Shown piece after piece: positions 27,230-34,328 of a stretch of 64,000 bases of DNA; the stretch's first letter is position 1; every line of letters begins with the position of its first letter. The notes under the pieces are model-generated. The model was not told the DNA's origin, ran no database searches, and was given only the letters and a program-made list of their open reading frames with translations. Position numbers and translations under genes: made by a program. The stretch comes from Crocinitomicaceae bacterium (GTDB lineage: Bacteria > Bacteroidota > Bacteroidia > Flavobacteriales_D > Crocinitomicaceae). The stretch spans positions 62,001 through 126,000 of the forward strand of contig JAQWHI010000019.1 in assembly GCA_029249445.1 (NCBI GenBank), written 5' to 3'.

Positions 27230-27957
27230 ACAACAAATAATTTAATACTTGCTAAAAGCAGGACGAAAGCAAGCAGATACCGAAGTGTACGATTGTTCAT
27301 CATGCTGCTACCGACCAAACCTCCCAAATAACCTCCAAGAGTGGCTATTCCAACAAAAATCCATGCATTTGTACTAAATTGAATGTCCGTTGATAACTGA
27401 CCCAACATTCCCGACGCCGAATTAACCCATATAAAGAGAGCTGATACTGCAGCAGCTTCTTTCATCGTTCCCCATTTAAACAATAAAATAATTGGACTCA
27501 ATATCACTCCACCACCTATACCAATAAGGCCCGAAAAAAAACCAATTGCACCTCCAGTAATCGTTCCTTTGATCCAGTTTACTTTACTCATCTTATTTGA
27601 CTCTCGCCCGAAAATACCAAGCATTTTGAGCAATGCAAAAATCAGAAGTACACCAAGAATAATTTTGTAAGTCGTGACATCAAGGATTAAGGTTCCTCCA
27701 ATGTAAGACATCGGAATGGAACCAATGGCAAAATAGAAAAACAATTTTCTATTGAAAAAGCCTTGCTTCCAGAAATGATAAAATGAAATCGCCGCCACAA
27801 ATAAATTCAGAAGAAGTCCTGTTGGTTTCATCACATCAGGTGAAAATGAAAATAATGCCATCAATGCAAGATATCCGGATGCCCCTCCGTGTCCAACTGC
27901 AGCATACAAAAAAGCAACCAAGGGCAAGATTAAAAGAAAAATCCAATGTACTTCCAC
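27226..27957 (-). CDS. TauE/SafE (TSUP) family membrane transporter
   Basis: 243 residues, about eight hydrophobic segments; GHGGASGYLALMAL near the N-terminus and GLIGIGGGVILSPI in the middle are the two family repeats. These permeases are linked with export or uptake of sulfite, sulfoacetate or other small organic anions. The start codon is GTG at 27957; no ATG is near, and TAACTTTA (one mismatch to the -7 box) lies about 20 bp upstream. Substrate not assignable. Confidence 0.9.
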   Translation of the reverse strand: MEVHWIFLLILPLVAFLYAAVGHGGASGYLALMALFSFSPDVMKPTGLLLNLFVAAISFYHFWKQGFFNRKLFFYFAIGSIPMSYIGGTLILDVTTYKIILGVLLIFALLKMLGIFGRESNKMSKVNWIKGTITGGAIGFFSGLIGIGGGVILSPIILLFKWGTMKEAAAVSALFIWVNSASGMLGQLSTDIQFSTNAWIFVGIATLGGYLGGLVGSSMMNNRTLRYLLAFVLLLASIKLFVV

Positions 27958-28070
27958 AAGCTATAATTGATCTAAAGTTAATGGAATATTCTTTGTAACT
28001 AGACGTGTTTGTCGCGGTAAACCCAAGTTCAATTTTGAAAAAGGAAAAGCTTAAAACAACTAATTGGTGT

Positions 28071-28103
28071 AAAAAAAAGTCCTGACACAGTGTCCAGGAC
28101 TTT
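28071..28103 (-). terminator. Terminator of the ATP synthase operon
   Basis: On the minus strand AAAGTCCTG and CAGGACTTT form a 9-bp stem around a 10-nt loop and are followed by TTTTT. It starts 22 bp after the atpG stop. Confidence 0.85.
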
Positions 28104-28124
28104 GTAGTATAATTTTGTTCTTAA

Positions 28125-29000
28125 TTATCCATTCAATGCTTCAGCACCACCAACAATTTCAAGAATTTCATTTGTAATCGCTGCTTGTCGTGCTTTATTG
28201 TATTGTAACGTTAAGTCACGTTTCAACTCCCCGGCATTATCCGTTGCCTTGTGCATCGCGGTCATTCGAGCGCCGTGTTCGGAAGCATGGGAGTCCAAAA
28301 GGGCTTTAAATAATTGAATTTTCAATGATTTTGGCAATAGATCCTCAACAATTTCAGACTTTGAAGGCTCAAAAATATAGTCTCCGGCAGCAGCTCCTCC
28401 CTCTTCATCGTTCGCTACAATTGGTAAAAACTGTTCTTCCATTACCTCTTGTAATGCCGCATTTTTAAACTTGTTATAAATCACTACAACCTTATCGACA
28501 CTACCAGCCGCGAATACATCCATTAAATACTGTGCAACCTCTGAAGATCGTTCGAACGTTAGATCATTGAACATATCCTCTGCTGCACCTATGCCCTCAG
28601 GACGCACATTCAATGCGTCTTTTCCAAAAACATCATTTGCTTTCTTACCAATCGAAATTATTTTCGTGTTGTATTGGGCATATTCCCCTGCCTTTAAAGC
28701 ATTTACTTTTTTAATGACGTTATTGTTAAACCCACCACACAAACCACGATTGGACGTAACTGCGATAATGTACGCATTCTTTACTTCGCGTTGCTCTGAA
28801 TATGCATTTTCAGACAGGTCCAACGTAGCGCTAAGATTGCCGAGAATCTCCTGTAATTTTTCCGCATATGGCCGCATTTGCGTGATTGCATCTTGCGCCC
28901 GTTTCAATTTCGCAGCAGAAACCATTTTCATCGCAGAAGTAATCTGCATTGTTGATGAAATCGAGGTAATTCTGTTTTTTATTTCTTTAAGATTCGCCAT
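28125..29000 (-). CDS. atpG: ATP synthase F1 subunit gamma
   Basis: 291 residues. The N-terminal helix (MANLKEIKNRITSISSTMQITSAMKMVSAAKL) and the C-terminal helix (ARQAAITNEILEIVGGAEAL) that form the rotating central stalk are both intact; SNRGLCGGFN is the family signature. It is the last gene of the operon, followed by a terminator. atpD and atpC are absent, as expected in Bacteroidota where they lie elsewhere. Confidence 0.98.
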   Translation of the reverse strand: MANLKEIKNRITSISSTMQITSAMKMVSAAKLKRAQDAITQMRPYAEKLQEILGNLSATLDLSENAYSEQREVKNAYIIAVTSNRGLCGGFNNNVIKKVNALKAGEYAQYNTKIISIGKKANDVFGKDALNVRPEGIGAAEDMFNDLTFERSSEVAQYLMDVFAAGSVDKVVVIYNKFKNAALQEVMEEQFLPIVANDEEGGAAAGDYIFEPSKSEIVEDLLPKSLKIQLFKALLDSHASEHGARMTAMHKATDNAGELKRDLTLQYNKARQAAITNEILEIVGGAEALNG

Positions 29001-29065
29001 CTTATATAATTATAAAGAACAAATGCCACTTCAAACAGTTGTTTGAAGTGTGCATTTATCATTTT

Positions 29066-30640
29066 CTAGTATTTCGCTGAAATCTCTTTGGCAACCTGCT
29101 CCAAAACATCTGTTTGTTCTGAGGCATACTTTCCTGACTTGAGGACGTCCAAGGTATCTCTATGTTTTGCATCTAAGTAATCCAAAAATTCAGTTTCGAA
29201 TTCTTTCACTTTTTCAACTGGAACATTTTGAATCAAACCTTTTGTTCCTACGTAGATGATTGCAATTTGCTTCTCTACTGGATAAGGATCACCTTCCATT
29301 TGTTTCAAAATCTCAACATTTCTTGCACCTTTGTCCAATACAGATTTTGTTGCTGCATCTAAATCAGATCCGAATTTGGCGAACGCTTCAAGTTCACGGT
29401 ATTGTGCCTGGTCCAATTTCAATGTTCCAGCTACTTTCTTCATTGATTTAATCTGTGCATTACCTCCAACACGTGATACCGAAATACCTACGTTAATCGC
29501 CGGACGAATACCCGCATTAAATAAATCTCCTTCAAGGAATATTTGTCCATCAGTAATCGAAATTACATTTGTTGGAATGTATGCCGATACATCTCCCGCT
29601 TGCGTCTCAATAATTGGAAGCGCCGTTAGAGATCCACCACCTTTCACTTTTCCTTTCAAAGAATCTGGAAGGTCATTCATCGTTGCTGCAATTGCATCAT
29701 CATTGATTACCTTTGCTGCACGTTCTAATAATCTTGAGTGAAGGTAGAATACGTCTCCTGGGTATGCTTCTCGACCTGGAGGACGACGAAGAAGAAGGGA
29801 CACCTCTCGGTAAGCTACTGCTTGTTTTGATAAATCATCATAAACGATTAATCCTGGTCGACCAGTATCTCTGAAATACTCTCCAATCGCTGCACCAGTC
29901 ATTGGAGCATAAAATTGCATTGGAGCTGCATCAGATGCATTTGCTGCAACAATAACTGTGTAAGCCATTGCTCCAGCTTCTTCTAATTTCTTAACTATAC
30001 CTGCAACCGTTGATCCTTTTTGACCAATTGCTACATAAATACAATATACTGGTTCACCAGCATCGTAAAATTCTTTTTGGTTGATGATTGTGTCAATACA
30101 AACAGTTGTTTTGCCTGTTTGACGGTCACCAATTACGAGCTCACGTTGACCACGACCAACAGGAATCATGGCATCAACAGCTTTCACTCCTGTTTGAAGC
30201 GGTTCTGTTACTGGCTCTCGGTAGATAACACCCGGTGCTTTGCGTTCGATAGGCATTTCAAACAACTCACCTTCTATTGGTCCTTTACCGTCGATTGGGT
30301 TACCCAAAGTATCAACAACACGTCCGACCATTCCTTCTCCAACCTTCACTGAAGCAATACGTCCAAGACGCTTTACCGTATCTCCTTCTTTTACTTCAGT
30401 AGATTTTCCAAGAAGTACAGCCCCTACGTTGTCCTCTTCTAGGTTCAAAGCGATTCCTCGGAGACCTTCGTCAAACTCAATTAATTCACCGTATTGAACT
30501 CCTTTCAATCCATAAATACGAGCAATACCATCTCCAATTTGAAGTACGGTTCCCACCTCTTGCAGTTCAGCTTCCGATCGGAATCCTGAAAGTTGCTCTC
30601 TTAATATTGCAGAAACTTCTGCTGGTTTTACATCTGCCAT
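29066..30640 (-). CDS. atpA: ATP synthase F1 subunit alpha
   Basis: 524 residues. The P-loop GDRQTGKTT, the segment [14 protein letters not shown] and the C-terminal domain are normal for the family. It forms the catalytic hexamer with beta, which is encoded outside this window. Spaced 65 bp before atpG and 12 bp after atpH. Confidence 0.98.
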   Translation of the reverse strand: MADVKPAEVSAILREQLSGFRSEAELQEVGTVLQIGDGIARIYGLKGVQYGELIEFDEGLRGIALNLEEDNVGAVLLGKSTEVKEGDTVKRLGRIASVKVGEGMVGRVVDTLGNPIDGKGPIEGELFEMPIERKAPGVIYREPVTEPLQTGVKAVDAMIPVGRGQRELVIGDRQTGKTTVCIDTIINQKEFYDAGEPVYCIYVAIGQKGSTVAGIVKKLEEAGAMAYTVIVAANASDAAPMQFYAPMTGAAIGEYFRDTGRPGLIVYDDLSKQAVAYREVSLLLRRPPGREAYPGDVFYLHSRLLERAAKVINDDAIAATMNDLPDSLKGKVKGGGSLTALPIIETQAGDVSAYIPTNVISITDGQIFLEGDLFNAGIRPAINVGISVSRVGGNAQIKSMKKVAGTLKLDQAQYRELEAFAKFGSDLDAATKSVLDKGARNVEILKQMEGDPYPVEKQIAIIYVGTKGLIQNVPVEKVKEFETEFLDYLDAKHRDTLDVLKSGKYASEQTDVLEQVAKEISAKY

Positions 30641-30652
30641 CTTCTGTAAGTA

Positions 30653-31186
30653 TTAGCGTGTTAAACGTTGTTTTAAATTATTAAATTGGTTCAATACGGA
30701 AGCATCAATTTGAGTATCCCCCATTTTTACCACGAATCCACCAATTAAAGCTTCATCTATTTCCTCAGTAATTTCCAAAGTGCCTTTCACAGCGCCTTGA
30801 ACTTTCCGAATAATTGATTCCTTTGTTTCTTGCTCTAAAGGTACCGCTGATACGAGTGTCATCGGAACGATTCCTTTGTAACTTTTAACCTGTGCATCAA
30901 ACTCTTGAGCAATCGCAGGTAATAGTGCTTCGCGACCGTTCTTTGTTATCAACGCCACAAAAGACATTGTAACTTCTTCGAATTGTTCGAACACCAATTT
31001 GAAAACAGCTATTTTCTTCTCTGCATCAATAATTGGGCTTGCAATCAACAATTCAAACTCTCTTGCATCATTATTGGTTTGAAGCAAAAAGTGCATGTCA
31101 CCAAGAACTGAATCAACCTTCTTTTGTTCGACGGCTAAATCCAGTAATGCTTTCGCGTATCTTGAAGCTACTTTTGTTCCTTTCAT
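30653..31186 (-). CDS. atpH: ATP synthase F1 subunit delta
   Basis: 177 residues. N-terminal helical part (ASRYAKALLDLAVEQ) and the C-terminal DALIGGFVVKMGDTQIDASV segment match the family. It links the peripheral stalk to the alpha/beta hexamer. Ten bp separate it from atpF. Confidence 0.96.
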   Translation of the reverse strand: MKGTKVASRYAKALLDLAVEQKKVDSVLGDMHFLLQTNNDAREFELLIASPIIDAEKKIAVFKLVFEQFEEVTMSFVALITKNGREALLPAIAQEFDAQVKSYKGIVPMTLVSAVPLEQETKESIIRKVQGAVKGTLEITEEIDEALIGGFVVKMGDTQIDASVLNQFNNLKQRLTR

Positions 31187-31196
31187 CTTTCAGCTC

Positions 31197-31697
31197 TTAG
31201 TTCATGTTAATGTCCTCAGCCATTTTATCTGCCATGGCTTTTTGCTTATCAGCAGATGACAATTCCGCGCGAACAATCTGCTCAGCGATCTCAATTGAGA
31301 ATGCTGCGACCTGAGTTTTCAATTCTGTGATTGCAGCAGCTTTCTCAGCATTAATCGACTCTTTTGCAGATGAAAGTAATTTACTGCCTTCTACTTTGGC
31401 CTTCTCTTTCGCTTCCTCGATCATTTTAGAAGCAGTCTCCTTTGCATCTTTAATCATTAAATCTCGCTCAGCTCTCGCTTCTTTAAGCAAGTCTTCATTT
31501 GATGCTTTCAAAGCGGCCATCTCGACCTTCATCTTTTCGGCTTCTTCCAAAGAACCTGAGATCTTGTCTTCACGCTCATTAACTGCATCTAAAATTGGCT
31601 TCCAAGCAAACTTTCTTAGCAAGAACAACAATGCCAAAAACAACACTGTTTGCCAAAAGAACAATCCAATCGAAAATTCTCCTAATAACTTATCCAT
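31197..31697 (-). CDS. atpF: ATP synthase F0 subunit b
   Basis: 166 residues. One N-terminal membrane helix (about 9-28, followed by RKFAWKPI) and a long charged, Ala/Glu/Lys-rich helix from about 35 to 140 that dimerises as the peripheral stalk. Separated from atpE by 79 bp that hold a stable hairpin. Confidence 0.96.
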   Translation of the reverse strand: MDKLLGEFSIGLFFWQTVLFLALLFLLRKFAWKPILDAVNEREDKISGSLEEAEKMKVEMAALKASNEDLLKEARAERDLMIKDAKETASKMIEEAKEKAKVEGSKLLSSAKESINAEKAAAITELKTQVAAFSIEIAEQIVRAELSSADKQKAMADKMAEDINMN

Positions 31698-31734
31698 TTC
31701 TCTCTGATTTTTTTCTTAACTCTAAAATCTCTTA

Positions 31735-31755
31735 GCCGCAACCAACCGTTGCGGC
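31735..31755 (-). promoter_or_regulatory. Intercistronic hairpin between atpE and atpF
   Basis: Perfect 8-bp GC-rich stem GCCGCAAC / GTTGCGGC with a 5-nt loop, starting 22 bp after the atpE stop. It is not followed by a T-run, so it is more likely an RNA-stability or processing element for the atpE message than a full terminator (inference). Confidence 0.6.
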
Positions 31756-31776
31756 ATTGAGATAATGTAATTGGTC

Positions 31777-31980
31777 TTATACTGCAAATAATGCCGCGAA
31801 ACCAATCCCTTCAATAAGCGCTGCTGCGATCAACATTGCTGTTTGAATTTTGTTCGTCGCCTCTGGCTGGCGTGCAATTGCATCCATTGCAGATCCACCG
31901 ATTCTTCCGATTCCTAGACCTACTCCGATTACTACTAATCCAGCTCCGATTAACTTTACTGCTGCTGCTGTTTCTACCAT
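31777..31980 (-). CDS. atpE: ATP synthase F0 subunit c
   Basis: 67 residues forming two membrane helices. The glycine-rich first helix (GVGLGIGRIGG), the polar loop ARQPE and the ion-binding Glu57 in ALIEGIGF are all present. The ligand pattern looks like a proton-type ring rather than a sodium-type one (inference). Many copies per complex are needed, which fits the hairpin just downstream. Confidence 0.97.
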   Translation of the reverse strand: MVETAAAVKLIGAGLVVIGVGLGIGRIGGSAMDAIARQPEATNKIQTAMLIAAALIEGIGFAALFAV

Positions 31981-32014
31981 CTTAAATTATATTTAGGGTT
32001 AAAAATATACGTGT

Positions 32015-33127
32015 TTAATGATGCCCTTCCGCTGCTGCTGCACCAAAGTACAACGCAGTAAGCATCGTAAAAATATATGCCTGTAACAAGGCAACTAATA
32101 ATTCAATAATATTCATAAAGAACGTCAATCCGATAAAAGCCCCTTTTGCTAAGAACGCATCAAAGAAAAAGACTGCGGCAATTAACGCTCCAAGTACAAT
32201 GTGTCCGGCCAGCATATTCGCATACAAACGAATCATCAAGGCAAATGGCTTTACAAACATTCCTATTACCTCAATTGGGAACAGCATGATTTTCATTGGG
32301 ACAGGAACGCCAGGCATCCAAACAATATGCATCCAATAATCTTTTTTAGCTGTAAATGTAGTAATCACAAACGTACACAATGCCAATGCTGCAGTTACTG
32401 CTAAATTCCCTGTAACGTTGATCCCTAACGGAGTCATCCCCGCTAAATTCAAAAACCAAATAAAAAAGAACACCGTCAACAAATAGACCATGTATTTTTT
32501 GTGTTGCTTCTCTCCTATATTTGGAATTGCAATATCATCACGGATAAAAAGAATAATCGGCTCAAAAAACTTTGCAGCTCCGGTTGGAGCTAAACCTGTT
32601 CTGTAGGACTTTGCGATTCCTCTGAACAAGAAAAACATTAATATAGACATCAAAAAGATGATAAATACATTTTTCGTAATTGACAAATCAAGTGGCATCA
32701 ACTCCTCCAAGCTCTCTTCCTTGGTATCTTCATCAATAACTACTTTTTTGAGTACGTGCCCATGCTCATCTGTCTTGTAGATCTTACCGTCATGTGCGTC
32801 AAGTTTGTAATACAAACCATTTGATTCAACCACCTTATGGCCGTGCTCAAATGCTGAAGACCAAAAAAAGTGAATCCCGTTGTCGTAAAGTATAACAGGA
32901 AGTGGAAAACCATAGTGCTTATCCTCTGACTCGTCAACTAGCACTCCAAAATCGTGAGAATCTTTTGTGTGATGTTTTACAAACTCATTATTTTTTTCTC
33001 TCTGCTTCTCTGGAGTGAGTTCTGTTTCAGGCCCACCTCCATGTCCCTCGTCTGCGTGAGTGTTTGCGTTTACAATCAACGGACTGGTGACTGCCAAGAC
33101 AAATAAAATTCTTAATAATCTATGCAT
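32015..33127 (-). CDS. atpB: ATP synthase F0 subunit a with periplasmic N-terminal extension
   Basis: 370 residues from ATG 33127, chosen because it gives a signal-peptide-like N-terminus (MHRLLRILFVLAVTSPLIVNA) and because the -7 box at 33160 lies inside the longer frame that opens at 33172. Residues 22-150 are an extracytoplasmic extension rich in His (12 residues) and acidic residues; the membrane core begins near 150. The essential Arg is in LMIRLYANMLAGH. Such an extension is usual for Bacteroidota AtpB. It forms the proton half-channels next to the c-ring. Confidence 0.96.
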   Translation of the reverse strand: MHRLLRILFVLAVTSPLIVNANTHADEGHGGGPETELTPEKQREKNNEFVKHHTKDSHDFGVLVDESEDKHYGFPLPVILYDNGIHFFWSSAFEHGHKVVESNGLYYKLDAHDGKIYKTDEHGHVLKKVVIDEDTKEESLEELMPLDLSITKNVFIIFLMSILMFFLFRGIAKSYRTGLAPTGAAKFFEPIILFIRDDIAIPNIGEKQHKKYMVYLLTVFFFIWFLNLAGMTPLGINVTGNLAVTAALALCTFVITTFTAKKDYWMHIVWMPGVPVPMKIMLFPIEVIGMFVKPFALMIRLYANMLAGHIVLGALIAAVFFFDAFLAKGAFIGLTFFMNIIELLVALLQAYIFTMLTALYFGAAAAEGHH

Positions 33128-33159
33128 ATAACACGATCTATTATTCACTAATTTCGGGG

Positions 33160-33167
33160 CAAAAGTA
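33160..33167 (-). promoter_or_regulatory. -7 box upstream of atpB
   Basis: TACTTTTG on the minus strand, an exact TAnnTTTG, 32 bp before the atpB ATG. No -33 TTG is seen. Together with the hairpin at 33243 it suggests atpB-G can be transcribed apart from the upstream genes. Confidence 0.4.
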
Positions 33168-33242
33168 AGCATAAATATAGAATAGGTAAAGCATATGTTG
33201 GTAAATCTTTACCACAAGTTGATAACTATCCAAAATAGGTCA

Positions 33243-33262
33243 TAAAAACAGGGGCTACCCCT
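33243..33262 (-). terminator. Weak terminator or attenuator before atpB
   Basis: Minus strand AGGGG-TAG-CCCCT, a 5-bp GC stem with a 3-nt loop, followed by GTTTTTAT. It lies 44 bp after the stop of the upstream membrane-protein gene. Confidence 0.4.
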
Positions 33263-33305
33263 CTGATTTACAGAATGATAATAGGACCCCGTTTTACTGG
33301 TAAAA

Positions 33306-33692
33306 TCAATATCGTTTTCCCAGCAATCGCACGAGATAAATTGTTTCTGTAACCACACAAATTCCATACGGAATGAAAAAGCTCATAAATTCCATCTCTT
33401 TTGATCCTTCAGACAAAGCTAGGTTTGGTTTGATAAAGATGAAAAACAATAGGAACTTGAACATTGAAGAATAGAGAAATACAAAACCCAACTTATTGGT
33501 GGTTCGACTATCGAAAAAAATCAACAGCATAGTAACTCCGCATGTAATTACAAAATTAAAAAGGTAGTTCAGAATGAGGTGAAATTCAAAAGACCCAATG
33601 TGCGTATAATGTTGAATACTTGAATGTATTACAAAGCTCACCCCCAATATTAATCCAATCAAAAGTGTAAAATGTAATGCCGCTTTACTCAT
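33306..33692 (-). CDS. Four-helix membrane protein at the atpI position
   Basis: 128 residues with four hydrophobic segments (about 7-23, 40-60, 66-90, 104-120). It overlaps the AtpZ gene upstream by 8 bp and precedes atpB, the place where other bacteria have atpI. Similar proteins occur at this position in Bacteroidota (DUF6168-like, from memory). It may help assemble the c-ring or carry Mg2+, by analogy to AtpI; no direct evidence. Confidence 0.65.
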   Translation of the reverse strand: MSKAALHFTLLIGLILGVSFVIHSSIQHYTHIGSFEFHLILNYLFNFVITCGVTMLLIFFDSRTTNKLGFVFLYSSMFKFLLFFIFIKPNLALSEGSKEMEFMSFFIPYGICVVTETIYLVRLLGKRY

Positions 33693-33912
33693 CTTCCGTG
33701 TTGATTTTATTCACTTGCCGCAATACATTGTACAAAGAGATTGCCACACCAAAGAGCGTCAAACCAATTGTCCACCATTTTTTACCAGTAGTGTCTTGAT
33801 CGAGATATTTCCCAAAAGACGCGAACAGAAAAATAGTGAGCCCCATTTGAAGCCCAATACCTGAAAGACGAGCAAACCTAGACGGTCCTTGAGGGCGCTT
33901 TTGTTCTGGCAT
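33685..33912 (-). CDS. AtpZ/AtpI family protein
   Basis: 75 residues, two membrane helices (about 22-36 and 46-63) with the family pattern GLQMGLTIFLFASFGKYLD and WWTIGLTLFGVAISLYNV. AtpZ/AtpI proteins accompany F0 genes and are implicated in c-ring assembly or Mg2+ transport. Its start abuts the end of the bactofilin gene and its end overlaps the next gene by 8 bp. Confidence 0.88.
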   Translation of the reverse strand: MPEQKRPQGPSRFARLSGIGLQMGLTIFLFASFGKYLDQDTTGKKWWTIGLTLFGVAISLYNVLRQVNKINTEDE

Positions 33913-34320
33913 TTAATACACCATATTGTCTTCTGAAGATTCTTCTTTGATTGGATCTATTACGGGCTTTCGATTGTTCATGCTGCAATTTCCTGAAAAC
34001 GAAGCGCCTTCTTCAATTTGAAGTTTCGAAGTTGATATTTCTCCATTGATTATTGCATTTGCCCGAAGAGACAATAGCCCTTCAACAACTAGTGTTCCAT
34101 CAATATTCCCCTCAATATCAGCTGATCCACAGGTTAAATTTCCTTTGATGTGACCCGTTTGTCCAATTACTACTTTTGCAGAAGTCGTAACGTTTCCTTC
34201 TACAACCCCATCAATCCGTAAATTGGATTCTGTAATCATATCACCAATCACTTTAGACCCCTGAACAATAACATTCAGTTTGTCTGGACTATCGTACGAT
34301 ATAGCTCCTTTCTTCTTCAT
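33913..34320 (-). CDS. Bactofilin (polymer-forming cytoskeletal protein)
   Basis: 135 residues. A central right-handed beta-helix of short repeats rich in Gly, Ile and Val (VIGDMITESNLRIDGVVEGNV to INGEISTSKLQ) is flanked by disordered tails, typical of bactofilins. These form nucleotide-independent filaments at the inner membrane that scaffold envelope machinery. Located directly between sprE (8 bp upstream) and atpZ, in one transcription unit. Confidence 0.93.
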   Translation of the reverse strand: MKKKGAISYDSPDKLNVIVQGSKVIGDMITESNLRIDGVVEGNVTTSAKVVIGQTGHIKGNLTCGSADIEGNIDGTLVVEGLLSLRANAIINGEISTSKLQIEEGASFSGNCSMNNRKPVIDPIKEESSEDNMVY

Positions 34321-34328
34321 AACTTTAT

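Noticed and set aside
28567-29741. Plus-strand ORFs of 136-159 residues across atpG and atpA
   Set aside because: They are antisense shadows of strongly conserved ATP synthase genes, with Ser/Ala/Phe-rich composition typical of reverse-frame artefacts.
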